Source of the DNA: Legionella steelei
Lineage (GTDB): Bacteria; Pseudomonadota; Gammaproteobacteria; Legionellales; Legionellaceae
Length of the DNA: 64,000 nt
Direction of reading: 5' to 3'
Assembly (NCBI RefSeq): GCF_001468005.1
Contig: NZ_LNYY01000005.1
Coordinates: 185,361 to 249,360, forward strand
The position numbers and the translations under genes are program-made. Positions 28,292-37,258 of this stretch are shown here, in pieces (position 1 is the first letter of the stretch; every line of letters starts with the position of its first letter). Under the pieces are notes generated by a model. The model was not told the DNA's origin. It saw nothing but the letters and a program-made list of their open reading frames with translations, and ran no database searches.

Positions 28292-30361
28292 TTATCCTAT
28301 CAGACCCAACATTGTTAAGAGCATATCAATCAGTTTAATGCCAATAAATGGAACGATTAATCCACCTATCCCATAGATAATTACGTTTTTTCTAAGGAGT
28401 TGGGCTGCAGGAAGCCGTCGGTATTTTACTCCATGTAAGGCTAACGGGATGAGAAAAACAATAATTACTGCATTAAAGATTACGGCGGAAAGTACCGCAG
28501 TTTGTGGCGTATTAAGATGCATGATATTGAGGACATTCAGTGCGGGATAAGTACCTGCAAATGCAGCAGGTAATATAGCAAAATATTTAGCAATATCATT
28601 GGCAATACTAAATGTCGTTAGAGAGCCGCGTGTCATGAGTAATTGTTTACCAATTTCAACTACTTCAATTAATTTAGTAGGATTGGAATCCAGATCGACC
28701 AAATTGCCAGCTTCTTTTGCGGCTTGTGTTCCTGAATTCATGGCTACTGCAACATCAGCTTGTGCAAGTGCTGGCGCGTCATTGGTCCCATCACCAGTCA
28801 TTGCTACTAAATGACCTTGGGCTTGTAAGTCACGAATCAATTTAAGTTTATCTTCGGGCTTTGCATTGGCAAGAAAATCATCTACACCGGCTTCACCGGC
28901 AATTGAGGCGGCGGTTAGAGGGTTATCACCGGTTACCATGATGGTTTTAATCCCCATTTGTCTTAATTGCGCAAATCGCTCACGAATTCCGCCTTTGACG
29001 ATGTCTTTAAGGCGAACAATGCCTAGTACTTTTTTGCCCTCTGCAACAACTAGTGCTGTTCCTCCTTGGCGCGAAATAATTTCAACATTAGTTTTTACAT
29101 TTTTAGGAACGTGACCTCCTAACTCAGTGATGTATTCTTCGATGGCCTCGGATGAACCTTTGCGAATTTGCCGAGTTCCAAGATTTGCACCACTCATACG
29201 TGTTTGTGCCGTGAAGGGAATAAATGTTGCATTCAACCGTGCAAGTGCTCTGCCGCGTAACTTATATTTTCTTTTAGCAAGAATAACAATACTTCGACCT
29301 TCGGGAGTTTCATCAGCAAGAGAGGCTAATTGAGCTGCGTCGGCTAAAGCTGTGACATCAACTCCTTCTGCTGGAATAAATTCGGTGGCTTGTCGGTTAC
29401 CTAAGGTAATTGTTCCTGTTTTATCAAGTAATAAAACGTCAACATCACCTGCGGCCTCAACTGCGCGCCCAGATAGGGCTATGACATTGGCTTGAATCAT
29501 GCGATCCATGCCGGAAATACCAATTGCGGAAAGTAGTCCGCCAATCGTTGTTGGTGCTAAACACACAAAAAGTGCAACAAGTATCGTGATTGAAATTGCT
29601 GATCCCGATTTCGTGATAGCTACACTGAAAATTGAAAAAGAAAGTAGGGTGCTACAGACTACCAAGAACACGATAGTTAATGCGGCAAGTAAAATTGTTA
29701 ATGCCAGCTCATTTGGCGTTTTTTGTCTTTTTGCGCCCTCTACTAGGGCAATCATTCGATCTAAGAACGTTTCACCTGGATTAGAAGTAATGCGGATGAT
29801 AAGCCAATCGGAGATAATTTGAGTGCCTCCAGTTACCGCACTTCGATCCCCGCCACTTTCACGAATTACCGGGGCGCTTTCGCCGGTGATGGCACTTTCA
29901 TTAACCGAAGCAATCCCTTCAATAATCTCACCATCACTAGGAATGAAATCGCCAGCTTCAACCAAAACCAAATCCCCTGCACGTAATTGCACTGATGGAA
30001 TGATAGTGAATTTTGCACTTTTAGATGCCTTTGCTAACTTTTTAGCTTGAATTTCTCGTCGTGCTCGACGTAGCTCTTGTGCTTGAGCTTTGCCACGACC
30101 CTCTGCCATGGCTTCTGCAAAATTAGCAAATATAAGTGTAAACCACAGCCATAAACTAATCGCTAGAATAAACAAAGGTGACGCTTCTCCATCTCCTAGC
30201 AGCGCTTGTATAAAAAGTGCCGTAGTGATAATTGAACTCACATAAACGGTGAACATGACTGGGTTTTTTATTTGGAGGCGAGGGGTTAATTTTAAAAATG
30301 CATCGAGCAGGGCATTTCTAATAATGCTAAAATCCCAAAGAGAATGTGATTTAGTACCCAT
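28292..30361 (-). CDS. kdpB: potassium-transporting P-type ATPase subunit B
   Basis: The ATP-hydrolysing subunit, 689 residues. The phosphorylated Asp lies in [10 protein letters not shown]; the TGESAPV actuator motif, the [21 protein letters not shown] hinge motif and the KdpB-specific [15 protein letters not shown] membrane segment are all visible. Length and motif order are normal. Its start overlaps the kdpA stop by 11 bases. Together with KdpA it forms the high-affinity potassium uptake pump in the inner membrane. Confidence 0.98.
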   Translation of the reverse strand: MGTKSHSLWDFSIIRNALLDAFLKLTPRLQIKNPVMFTVYVSSIITTALFIQALLGDGEASPLFILAISLWLWFTLIFANFAEAMAEGRGKAQAQELRRARREIQAKKLAKASKSAKFTIIPSVQLRAGDLVLVEAGDFIPSDGEIIEGIASVNESAITGESAPVIRESGGDRSAVTGGTQIISDWLIIRITSNPGETFLDRMIALVEGAKRQKTPNELALTILLAALTIVFLVVCSTLLSFSIFSVAITKSGSAISITILVALFVCLAPTTIGGLLSAIGISGMDRMIQANVIALSGRAVEAAGDVDVLLLDKTGTITLGNRQATEFIPAEGVDVTALADAAQLASLADETPEGRSIVILAKRKYKLRGRALARLNATFIPFTAQTRMSGANLGTRQIRKGSSEAIEEYITELGGHVPKNVKTNVEIISRQGGTALVVAEGKKVLGIVRLKDIVKGGIRERFAQLRQMGIKTIMVTGDNPLTAASIAGEAGVDDFLANAKPEDKLKLIRDLQAQGHLVAMTGDGTNDAPALAQADVAVAMNSGTQAAKEAGNLVDLDSNPTKLIEVVEIGKQLLMTRGSLTTFSIANDIAKYFAILPAAFAGTYPALNVLNIMHLNTPQTAVLSAVIFNAVIIVFLIPLALHGVKYRRLPAAQLLRKNVIIYGIGGLIVPFIGIKLIDMLLTMLGLIG

Positions 30362-32168
30362 AGTTCCTCCAAAGCATCAAATGCTCCACAATTGGGCCAA
30401 GAGCCAGAGATGGTACAAAGGATAATGCACTGATAACAATAACAATACAGACTAATAAGGTGATAAACAGTGGTCTATGAGTGACCAATGTACCCAAACT
30501 GTTAGGAATCCGTTTTTTTCTAACGAGCGAACCTGCAATTGCAAGTGCGGGAATAGCAAGCCAATATCGACCAATCAGCATCAGTACGCCTCCGACAATA
30601 TTGTAAAAAGGAGTATCGGCATTTAATCCGGCAAAAGCACTGCCGTTATTATTTGTCATAGAGGTAAATGCATAAAGTATTTCTGTAAAACCGTGTGCAC
30701 CTGGATTAGCAATAGAATTGGTCCCAGAGGTTGTTACCGACGCGTAAGCCGTTACGATGAGCACAACTAAAGGCATAATTAACACGGCAATGGAGGCCAT
30801 TTTCATTTCATAAGGTTCAATTTTTTTACCTAAATATTCAGGTGTTCTACCCACCATAAGTCCTGCAACAAACACCGTGAGAATAACCATCATTAACATT
30901 CCATATAGCCCAGAGCCAACGCCTCCAAAGCTGACTTCGCCCAGATGCATCATCCATAAGGGAAACAAGCCACCTAAAGGCGTAAATGAATCAAGCATGG
31001 AGTTGACTGAGCCGTTGGAAGCTGCTGTTGTAGCTGTTGCCCAAATTGCTGAATTGACAATACCAAAACGCGTCTCTTTACCTTCCATATTGCCCGCGGG
31101 ATAAAGCTGGGATTGGGCTATGGTATCAATTCCCATTTGTTGAAATGCGGGATTGCCTGCTTGTTCCACTATAACCTCAAGTATTAAGCATGGAGCAAAA
31201 AGAATGGACATAGCGATTAATATTGCCCAGCCTTGTCTTTTATCATGAACCATGGTGCCAAACGTAAAACAAAAAGCAGCTGGAATGAGCAAGATTGCTG
31301 CCATTTCCAGAAAATTGGTCAATGGAGTCGGATTTTCAAATGGATGGGCGGAGTTTGTATTGAAAAAACCACCTCCATTAGTACCTAGTTGCTTAATGGC
31401 AATTTGCGAGGCTACCGGTCCCATAGGAATGACTTGTTCCGTTACTTTTATGGGGGTTGTTTCAGGCTTGCCTTGACTATCTAATACTGTTTTACCTGTT
31501 GTATCAGTGACAGGTTGTTGATAGCTAAAGGCCTGTACCAGGTTTATTTTCTGATACGGTTTAAAATTTTGAATGACCCCTTGAGCGCATAGGATAAGTG
31601 AAAAAATGAAGGACAAAGGCAATAAAATATAAAGTATTCCACGCACCATATCCACCCAGAAATTTCCCAGGCCCTCGCTTTCATGTTTTATGAGGCCACG
31701 TATTAATGCAACGAGTAATGACATGCCCGTTGCTGCAGAAATAAAGTTTTGTACGGTGAGTGCAAACATTTGCGTAAAATAACTCATTGTTGTTTCGCCA
31801 CCATAGGTTTGCCAATTGGTATTGGTGGCAAAGCTTACTGCAGTATTAAAGGCTGAATCAGGAGATGGGGAGGTGAATTCTTGTGGATTTAGTGGAAGAT
31901 AGAATTGGACACGTTGTACGAGATAAACGAGCAGCAAACCTGCTAGGTTAACAAAGAGCATGGCCGCTAAATAGGTTTTCCATCCCATTTCTTCTTGAGT
32001 ATGAATCCCACAAAGCTTGTAGATGAGACGTTCAAAAGGTTTTAAAACAGCATCTAAAATACAAGGACGACCTTGATACACTTGCGACATGTACCAACCC
32101 AATGGTTTGACAAGGAGTAATAAAAAGAACAAGTAAAAGACAATTTGTAGAAAAGCAGGTTTTGTCAT
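30351..32168 (-). CDS. kdpA: potassium-transporting ATPase subunit A
   Basis: This 605-residue channel-like subunit selects and binds potassium. It has the repeated selectivity segments [56 protein letters not shown] and [13 protein letters not shown]. It is slightly longer than the E. coli protein (557), mainly from a periplasmic insertion near residues 220-245 ([21 protein letters not shown], broken here only by ordinary residues). It is preceded by kdpF with a 38-bp gap. Confidence 0.97.
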   Translation of the reverse strand: MTKPAFLQIVFYLFFLLLLVKPLGWYMSQVYQGRPCILDAVLKPFERLIYKLCGIHTQEEMGWKTYLAAMLFVNLAGLLLVYLVQRVQFYLPLNPQEFTSPSPDSAFNTAVSFATNTNWQTYGGETTMSYFTQMFALTVQNFISAATGMSLLVALIRGLIKHESEGLGNFWVDMVRGILYILLPLSFIFSLILCAQGVIQNFKPYQKINLVQAFSYQQPVTDTTGKTVLDSQGKPETTPIKVTEQVIPMGPVASQIAIKQLGTNGGGFFNTNSAHPFENPTPLTNFLEMAAILLIPAAFCFTFGTMVHDKRQGWAILIAMSILFAPCLILEVIVEQAGNPAFQQMGIDTIAQSQLYPAGNMEGKETRFGIVNSAIWATATTAASNGSVNSMLDSFTPLGGLFPLWMMHLGEVSFGGVGSGLYGMLMMVILTVFVAGLMVGRTPEYLGKKIEPYEMKMASIAVLIMPLVVLIVTAYASVTTSGTNSIANPGAHGFTEILYAFTSMTNNNGSAFAGLNADTPFYNIVGGVLMLIGRYWLAIPALAIAGSLVRKKRIPNSLGTLVTHRPLFITLLVCIVIVISALSFVPSLALGPIVEHLMLWRNYGY

Positions 32169-32206
32169 AAGGGATCCATTCCCATGTTAAAATTAAATCC
32201 ATGCGT

Positions 32207-32293
32207 TTAGAATAACTCTGGTTTGAATAATACTATTAACAAATAGATTAACAAACAAAAAGCAATTATTCCGCAGGTTAAGTACAAGCTCAT
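32207..32293 (-). CDS. kdpF: KdpF, small potassium-pump subunit
   Basis: A 28-codon gene found by reading the strand by eye; the start has a perfect AAGGAGTGAGTC leader. The product begins MSLYLTCGIIAFCLLIYLLI and ends VLFKPELF, a single membrane helix with the typical KdpF end (L-x-x-PE-x-F). KdpF stabilises the KdpABC complex in membranes. It precedes kdpA as in other species and overlaps the stop of the upstream microprotein gene (ATGA). Confidence 0.92.
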   Translation of the reverse strand: MSLYLTCGIIAFCLLIYLLIVLFKPELF

Positions 32294-32385
32294 GACTCAC
32301 TCCTTGATAAAGAATCAAAGAATCGGATTAGCCGCAAAGACAAGCTAAAAAAGACTAGAACAAGAAAGATTAATAAAATATCCAT
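32290..32385 (-). CDS. 31-residue membrane microprotein at the head of the kdp operon
   Basis: The frame begins MDILLIFLVLVFFSLSLRLI and ends RFFDSLSRSES, one membrane helix followed by a polar end. Its last codons contain the kdpF ribosome-binding site and its stop overlaps the kdpF start (TCATGA), so translation is probably coupled. From memory, similar tiny ORFs precede kdpF in other proteobacteria, but I cannot verify this. The start codon has only a weak ribosome-binding site. Real status is likely but not certain. Confidence 0.6.
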   Translation of the reverse strand: MDILLIFLVLVFFSLSLRLIRFFDSLSRSES

Positions 32386-32547
32386 GTGCACGAAAGTCCA
32401 TTATAGAAAGCGTGTATTTAATTATAATTCAGGTTTAACTGTTTGATTATAGTGGTTATACATAAAAAAGGACAATGGAACAAGTAATGAGCGGAGATGT
32501 TTCAGGGGCTTGCGTCATCTGGTGTTGCATCCAGGCTACAATACAAA
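32386..32547. other. spacer upstream of kdp containing a partial GTAGCC repeat
   Basis: No ORF is convincing here. It should contain the kdp promoter, but I cannot define one with confidence. At about 32524-32540 a half copy of the REP-like family (TGCATCCAGGCTACA) is visible, without its partner arm. Confidence 0.5.
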
Positions 32548-32581
32548 TAAAAAAGGCGTATTATTTTTATACGCCTTTTTA
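32548..32581. terminator. intrinsic terminator of 6S RNA, probably bidirectional
   Basis: AAAAAGGCGTA and TACGCCTTTTT form a strong stem around a short AT loop, with T-runs on both strands. It starts right after the 3' end of the predicted 6S RNA on the minus strand and separates it from kdp. Confidence 0.88.
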
Positions 32582-32582
32582 T

Positions 32583-32745
32583 GGAATCGGGGATAGACAG
32601 TAAGATTGAGTACAGTCCTTTTTACCAAGGTGGACTCCTCTGGAGTGTTTTAGGCTTCTTAGTACATGCTAAGCTTGCTCACCGCACCCTCACTCTGGCT
32701 CCCAAAGTAATAATGTTGGCTGAACAATGTGTACTGTCTATGATT
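32583..32745 (-). ncRNA. ssrS: 6S RNA
   Basis: On the minus strand the segment GGTGAGCAAGCTTAGCATGT followed by ACTAAGAAGCCTAAAAC closely matches E. coli 6S RNA (GGTGAGCATGCTCGG...GAGAAGCCTTAAAAC), and further on ACCTTGG also matches. The ends pair: ATAGACAGTA near the 5' end with TACTGTCTAT near the 3' end, closing the long 6S rod. A TATCAT -10 box lies at 32748-32753 and a terminator follows immediately. 6S RNA mimics an open promoter and sequesters sigma-70 RNA polymerase in stationary phase. The ends are estimated to within a few bases. The usual downstream partner gene ygfA/fau is absent. Confidence 0.88.
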
Positions 32746-32747
32746 CT

Positions 32748-32753
32748 ATGATA
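32748..32753 (-). promoter_or_regulatory. -10 box of 6S RNA
   Basis: TATCAT sits six to seven bases before the predicted 5' end of the RNA. The sequence 17 bases upstream (TGGCAT) is a poor -35 match, so the -10 assignment rests on position relative to the RNA. Confidence 0.55.
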
Positions 32754-32880
32754 GGCCACTCTGAGCGCTAATGCCACTTGATTTCTCGGGTTTTTTGCAA
32801 AGATTTCGTTAAAGTTGGGTTGAGGGTAATTAATGTATTGAATTAATTAGAAAAAATAGAGGCATAAGAAATTTGTGTGA

Positions 32881-32938
32881 TGTAGCCTGGACAAAACGAA
32901 GTGAAAACTGGGTTTCTCTATATTACACCTAGGCTACA
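32881..32938. repeat. GTAGCC-family inverted repeat
   Basis: TGTAGCCTGG at the left and CCTAGGCTACA at the right pair across about 36 bases. It is a degenerate full-length copy of the dispersed family, placed just beyond the stop of the CAP-domain gene. Confidence 0.7.
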
Positions 32939-32956
32939 AAGCTTTAAACCATTTGC

Positions 32957-33523
32957 TTAACTATGTCGTTGAATACCAAAAAAAGGAACAGCCATGTAGG
33001 CTCTTCTTGTCGCATATTTTTGAGGCGCTTTGCCTGTTTGTAGAAAAATTTGGGTATAGTAAAGTTTACCTTGTTTGTCACGAGCAACGCCTATTCCTGT
33101 TAGATTATAGTTACCTACAATATTTCTTCTATGCCCTGGACTACGAACCCATTGGCTGACTACGATTTGCGCCGTTTTATAGTTGTATGCAACATTTTCA
33201 GCACCACCACCCGTATTTTTAATTTGTGAGCGCAGTTTAGCAATGCGTTTTCCAAAGTCTTGATGGCCAAAAGACATGCGGTGGCTGGCCATATCCTGAG
33301 AGTGCTGTTTGGCTTGAATTACAATATTATTATCCATGGTGAGTTTAGATAAGCCGTGTTGTTGTCTGTATTCATTAATATAAAATAAAACGGCATTTTG
33401 AATGGCGGTATCATTTTCAACATGCTTTGCTGCGGTGGCTGCATAAGCACAAGGTAATAAATTAAAAAAGATAGAACTTAAAATAATTATTCTGGTTTTT
33501 AAAGACATAAGCATTCTCTTCAT
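32957..33523 (-). CDS. secreted CAP-domain (SCP-like) protein
   Basis: The 188-residue protein has a signal peptide (MKRMLMSLKTRIIILSSIFF then NLLPCAYA) and a single CAP domain: FYINEYRQQHGLSKL, the first His in AKQHSQDMASHRMSFGHQDF, GGAENVAYNY, and the second-His motif WVRSPGHRRNIVGNYNLTGIGVARD with YYTQIF. Bacterial CAP proteins are extracellular or periplasmic, with roles often unknown. Length is typical for the YkwD-like type. It stands alone, with no operon partner. Confidence 0.92.
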   Translation of the reverse strand: MKRMLMSLKTRIIILSSIFFNLLPCAYAATAAKHVENDTAIQNAVLFYINEYRQQHGLSKLTMDNNIVIQAKQHSQDMASHRMSFGHQDFGKRIAKLRSQIKNTGGGAENVAYNYKTAQIVVSQWVRSPGHRRNIVGNYNLTGIGVARDKQGKLYYTQIFLQTGKAPQKYATRRAYMAVPFFGIQRHS

Positions 33524-33655
33524 GGAAAAACAAAAAGAAGGGAATGGTGACTAAAAAAAAACCATTTGTCTAGAGTCAATAATGAATTAAATGAAATCAA
33601 AATAAAAAAATAATATTCATTTTGATTTAAAAAAATAAACCGTTCAACGAGTAAG

Positions 33656-33925
33656 TTAATGACTTAAATTGGCTATAGCGTCTTTTAAATCTTCAACTTC
33701 ACCGGAATAATGAAAGTAAATTCGTTTTTTTGAGCAGTCTATGATGCACAGTGGTTCTTGTGGCTGATCACCAAATTGTTTGAATATCCAGAATATTCCA
33801 TCACTATGCTGGTTTTCTATTTCTTTTAACAAGTCCACCATTTTATCATTTTCCAAGGCAGAATGTGGACAATTCAAACCTGATGTGCCATGGGTTATTT
33901 TATAGGCGTAATGTTGTTCTTTCAT
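33656..33925 (-). CDS. orphan 89-residue protein
   Basis: No family is recognised. The short protein begins MKEQHYAYKITHGTSGLNCPHS and has three cysteines (NCPH, LCIIDC), with alternating beta-like strands (GIFWIFKQF, RIYFHYSG). It has no signal peptide. The start has a GGGAGTATT ribosome-binding site eight bases away, which supports it being real. Confidence 0.65.
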   Translation of the reverse strand: MKEQHYAYKITHGTSGLNCPHSALENDKMVDLLKEIENQHSDGIFWIFKQFGDQPQEPLCIIDCSKKRIYFHYSGEVEDLKDAIANLSH

Positions 33926-34063
33926 GATAATACTCCCTGCAAATCAATAGAGAAGTAGATCCATTTTGATTACATTATAGCTTACGAAAGGTCACATTTG
34001 GCATTCAAATCTGACTTTTTCCAAGATTGTTACTTGTTGCTAAAAGACAGGGGTTTTGTAGTT

Positions 34064-34080
34064 CTGCACCCAGGCAACAA
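34064..34080. repeat. half copy of GTAGCC-family repeat
   Basis: TGCACCCAGGCAACA resembles one arm of the REP-like family, with one base changed in the terminal GGCTACA. No partner arm is seen nearby, so this is probably a decayed remnant in a 200-bp spacer. Confidence 0.4.
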
Positions 34081-34126
34081 AAACTAAGAGATATGGGGCC
34101 GGATTAGAGTAGCGTAATCCAGGGGG

Positions 34127-34759
34127 TTAGAGGTTCACAGACAATCCTAAGAGCACTGCATGTAATGTGGGTATGCTTGACAGCTGTTCTTTTTTAGAGC
34201 AGTTGTCCAGATGAAAGTTTGGCCCATTTCCACTAAATATTCCTTGGTACAATAAGTTCAAACTTGCCAATGCGGTAATTGGATAACCAAAGCCGGCTTG
34301 TACTTCACCTGCTAATTGAGAAATGTCATTTAGAGGCTCATTCTCATCTCGCCAATGTCTGTAGGCAAGCCCACCTTTAAGTTGGGCAAAAAAAAGACTA
34401 TTTCCCAAGGGGTCACTTTTGGTGGTAATTAATAAATCCAGGGTAGGAGCAAGAGTGGTTTGCATTGGTATCCATTTTTTAAGCGCGTGGAACGTTTCTC
34501 GGGGCATATTTATTTTTAATCGGGTCCCAGTTTGCAGGCCTAATTCCAAGCCTAATGCAATATTTCCTGCAAGCATCATCTCATTAGCGAGGGCTAATCG
34601 TCCTATTGGAGCACTTTTGTCTCTGGAAGAGATTTGATAATTACCGGTACCCCCACTTGCGGTAATAGACCATGGCTGATCTTGTGATGTCAGTTTAGGG
34701 AAATAATCACCAGCGAGTGCATTAAATGATAATAAAATTCCTATTATAATTAATTTCAT
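34127..34759 (-). CDS. predicted outer-membrane beta-barrel protein
   Basis: The 210-residue protein has a short signal peptide (MKLIIIGILLSFNALA, cleavage before GDYF) and then alternating amphipathic strands (WSITASGGTGNYQIS, IALGLELGLQTGTR, FFAQLKGGLAYRHW, LAGEVQAGFGYPI). The C-terminus LGLSVNL is a hydrophobic strand of the type seen in outer-membrane proteins. This layout matches small Legionella OmpA-beta-barrel-like proteins, but I cannot name a family. The ATG has GGGATAT before it, a moderate ribosome-binding site. Confidence 0.7.
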   Translation of the reverse strand: MKLIIIGILLSFNALAGDYFPKLTSQDQPWSITASGGTGNYQISSRDKSAPIGRLALANEMMLAGNIALGLELGLQTGTRLKINMPRETFHALKKWIPMQTTLAPTLDLLITTKSDPLGNSLFFAQLKGGLAYRHWRDENEPLNDISQLAGEVQAGFGYPITALASLNLLYQGIFSGNGPNFHLDNCSKKEQLSSIPTLHAVLLGLSVNL

Positions 34760-34914
34760 ATGCCATATCCCTAAATGAATTGTTCATAATCATACTCTTG
34801 CATGCCAATAATAAGAATTTTTTAGTTCCATCACTGCAAAAGTACCTATGGGAATAGTAAACATAAAAAACGGCAGGCACTTTCAGCATAAGATAACCGC
34901 TTTTTATTGAGTTT

Positions 34915-35002
34915 TGGCGGAGAGAGAGGGATTCGAACCCTCGATACGTTTCCGTATACACACTTTCCAGGCGTGCGCCTTCGACCGCTCGGCCATCTCT
35001 CC
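34915..35002 (-). tRNA. serT-like: tRNA-Ser (anticodon GGA)
   Basis: The minus strand reads GGAGAGATGGCCGAGCGGTC..., pairing with TCTCTCC at the 3' end, discriminator G, and an encoded CCA. The anticodon loop CTGGAAA lies in a CACGC/GTGTG stem, giving GGA for UCC/UCU codons. A long variable arm (ATACGGAAACGTAT region) and GGTTCGAATCC T-arm confirm a class II serine tRNA. The total of 88 nt is normal. Confidence 0.96.
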
Positions 35003-35200
35003 GATTCGGGCAAGCTTATACAGGTCGGATAATAAAATCAACCCTTGTGTAGGCCTAAATTCATAACTTATCTACATAATTTATATTGATATTGTATATA
35101 CTATGAGTAAATGGCTCTAAAGAGACTGTTAACAGTTCATTTACTGTTGCTCTTGTGGCCGAATAAATTGTTAGCGCGCTCTACTTAAAAGGATTGAATT
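35003..35200. other. spacer with no gene seen
   Basis: AT-rich spacer between tRNA-Ser and the secreted orphan on the plus strand. It must hold promoters for both, but no box was clear enough to call. Confidence 0.5.
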
Positions 35201-35659
35201 ATGTTAGCAAAAACTTTTATTTTAATTTTGAGCCTTATTTTATCAAGTTCTCTTTGGGCTAATATTACATGTTACTACACGCTAGTTAAAGACAGTTGCT
35301 GGACAAAATATGATGTATCTGTAGATGTAATGGACGCAGTATCTGCTAAAGTCCTAACCACTGTCACCGTACCCGCTGGAAAATCTTGGATGCGACAGAC
35401 TTTTCCTTGTGATGCTGGTCAAAAATTAATGTATCGAGCTCAATTTTCTCCAGTTTTTTGGGAAAGTGATAAAGGTAAAACGTATATAGCTAAAAACTAT
35501 TGGTCTTTGCCAAATACAATTAATCCTGGTGATTCGGCTTGGAATGTCACAGTGTGTTATCCAAATGACTTTGCTCAGGTTCCTCTACCCCCGGATGTAT
35601 CAGGTAATTGCAGTTGCAATCTTGATGATCTTCCGGCGATACCACCAAAAAAGATATAA
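35201..35659 (+). CDS. secreted orphan protein with cysteine pairs
   Basis: The 152-residue protein has a signal peptide (MLAKTFILILSLILSSSLWA, cleavage before NITCYY) and a mature domain with Cys residues in TCYYTLVKDSCW, FPCDAG, TVCYPND and NCSCN, probably making disulphides. The C-terminus is proline-rich (LPPDVSGNCSCNLDDLPAIPP). It has AAGGATTG before the ATG. I recognise no named family; it is probably periplasmic or exported. Its end lies 95 bp before nagZ. Confidence 0.75.
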   Translation: MLAKTFILILSLILSSSLWANITCYYTLVKDSCWTKYDVSVDVMDAVSAKVLTTVTVPAGKSWMRQTFPCDAGQKLMYRAQFSPVFWESDKGKTYIAKNYWSLPNTINPGDSAWNVTVCYPNDFAQVPLPPDVSGNCSCNLDDLPAIPPKKI

Positions 35660-35753
35660 ATGGCATTATTTTTTATCTTTGTGTATGATTCTCGCTACAA
35701 CATTAACTAATTTTTTAGGAAGGATTTTCCTATATTTGTTGACGGAGCGATTG

Positions 35754-36827
35754 ATGATTACTCTTAGAAATAAAATTGGTCAAATGTTAGTTATGGGTTT
35801 TGATGGTTGTGATATTCACGACAAAAGCCCTGTTGCTGAATGGCTGTCTGCCGACGGATTAGGTGGCGTTCTGTTATTTGATCAAGATATTTCTACAGGT
35901 GTATACGGTAAGAATTTAAGAAATCAGGCGCAAATTAAACGTCTAACTCATCAACTCAATCATTATTCTTCAGAAATAAATTACAAAAACAATGAATTAC
36001 CCTTATTAATTGCCATAGATTACGAAGGGGGCGCTATCGATCGTCTGTCACGAATTGAAGGATGTATGCCCACTATGAGCGCTCTCAATATGGCACAATT
36101 ATCACCTGAGGCGCTTCAAGCTGAATTGACGCAAATGGCATTTACTCTAAAGTCGTTAGGATTTAATCTGAATTTCGCTCCAGTTGTTGATTTGCATTTA
36201 CAAGAAGAGCAAGGAATTATTGGCAGTTTACACCGTAGTTTTTCAACAAGTCCTGATGATGTAATTCATTTGGCTAAAAAATTTGTGCATATTTTTCATC
36301 ATTATGGTATTGCATGTTGTTATAAACATTTTCCTGGCCATGGCAGTGCGTTGGGAGATACTCATAAAGGATTTGTGGATGTTACTAATACATTTCATAA
36401 AGAAGAGTTGGTTCCTTATTACCAATTAGTAAAAGATATTGATAAGCCAACCTTGATTATGACGGCGCATGTCGTGAATAAACAGCTGGATAAGCAAGGA
36501 CTACCTGCTACTTTATCCTATGATATTTTAAACGGTTTGTTACGTGAGACTATTCGCTATGACGGAGTCATCATTGCTGATGATTTACAAATGCAAGCCA
36601 TTACAGATCATTATTCACTCGAGGACGCTCTATGCATGACCATCAATGCAGGGGCTGATATGCTTATTTTTGCGAATCAATTAGCAAAGATTACGGCTCC
36701 AGAAGTGATTGAGGTGATTGAGCGGCTTGTTTTTGAGCAAAGAATAGAGCAGCAGCGTATTGAAGATGCTTACCGTCGAATTATTCGTTTAAAACAACAA
36801 ATCAAGTGCATTGAATTGGTTGATTGA
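35754..36827 (+). CDS. nagZ: beta-N-acetylhexosaminidase (family 3 glycoside hydrolase)
   Basis: The open frame extends back to 35529, but that part overlaps the secreted orphan gene. The ATG at 35754 follows GGAG and starts MITLRNKIGQMLVMGFDG, as in NagZ, giving 357 residues. Motifs are AIDYEGGAIDRLS, FAPVVDL, GSLHRSFS, the catalytic loop CYKHFPGHGSALGDTHKG and the nucleophile Asp in GVIIADDLQMQAI. NagZ removes N-acetylglucosamine from anhydromuropeptides during cell-wall recycling in the cytoplasm. Confidence 0.93.
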   Translation: MITLRNKIGQMLVMGFDGCDIHDKSPVAEWLSADGLGGVLLFDQDISTGVYGKNLRNQAQIKRLTHQLNHYSSEINYKNNELPLLIAIDYEGGAIDRLSRIEGCMPTMSALNMAQLSPEALQAELTQMAFTLKSLGFNLNFAPVVDLHLQEEQGIIGSLHRSFSTSPDDVIHLAKKFVHIFHHYGIACCYKHFPGHGSALGDTHKGFVDVTNTFHKEELVPYYQLVKDIDKPTLIMTAHVVNKQLDKQGLPATLSYDILNGLLRETIRYDGVIIADDLQMQAITDHYSLEDALCMTINAGADMLIFANQLAKITAPEVIEVIERLVFEQRIEQQRIEDAYRRIIRLKQQIKCIELVD

Positions 36828-36892
36828 TTGCTGAACTTCAAAAAGTTAGAGTATCGTACATATTTACGAGAATGGATGTGAGCTCGAAAAAT

Positions 36893-36971
36893 TAGGCTGG
36901 GCTGTTAAGCCCAGTATTTCACAATATACCGAATTTCCCCGAGAATTGCTGGGTTTAACAGCCCAGCCTAC
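36893..36971. repeat. palindrome-ended repeat, family A copy 3
   Basis: The TAGGCTGGGCTGTTAAGCCC left end and its inverted copy ending at 36971 enclose only about 30 bp, the shortest copy seen. The flanks also pair loosely (CTCGAAAAATTAGG left; TTTTTCGGGCACGCA right at 36986-37000), linking this copy to the repeat at 22.7 kb. Confidence 0.85.
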
Positions 36972-37131
36972 GCTTGTAAGGTTAGTTTTTCGGGCACGCA
37001 AATATAGGTAAGAGAGCTCCTGGTTTTTGCCCTGATCGTGTTAAAGACTTTAAAATCTCTTGACGAACAAACTGGATGTGTTAAAATATTTCTCACTGTA
37101 CATATTTTAATCAGTTAAGTGTAAGGCTTTT

Positions 37132-37209
37132 ATGTTAACTCATTCGCATCAAGCAAAGCATCGTTCAACGCTCACCCATTTTAAACTGGTTTCTTGTTGT
37201 TGCTGCTAA
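37132..37209 (+). CDS. 25-residue leader peptide ending in four cysteines
   Basis: The small ORF has an AAGG ribosome-binding site five bases before its ATG. It encodes MLTHSHQAKHRSTLTHF, then KLVSCCCC followed by TAA; the four terminal Cys codons are TGT TGT TGC TGC. It lies 49 bp before the DAACS transporter gene. This is the classic layout of an amino-acid-sensing leader, here for cysteine. Hand pairing shows GGTTTCTT (37188-37195), just before the Cys codons, could pair with AAGGA-tc-ACC (37246-37255), covering the transporter's ribosome-binding site. Ribosomes stalled at Cys codons would free it. Confidence 0.75.
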   Translation: MLTHSHQAKHRSTLTHFKLVSCCCC

Positions 37210-37255
37210 TCTATTCTTTCTTATCGCTTATTTTCTTAATTTTTTAAGGATCACC
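37188..37255 (+). promoter_or_regulatory. possible Shine-Dalgarno-sequestering structure
   Basis: GGTTTCTT at 37188-37195 can pair with AAGGA (37246-37250) and ACC (37253-37255) around a two-base bulge, with one G-U pair. It spans the leader's Cys codons. The pairing is modest and was found by eye; energy was not computed. Confidence 0.35.
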
Positions 37256-37258
37256 AAC

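Noticed and set aside
25604-32168. A kdpE response-regulator gene in the kdp cluster
   Set aside because: No receiver/OmpR-type ORF is present in or next to the operon; the gap between pntAA and kdpD is only about 108 bp.
35529-35753. N-terminal extension of nagZ
   Set aside because: It overlaps the secreted orphan gene in another frame; GGAG and family alignment select the ATG at 35754.
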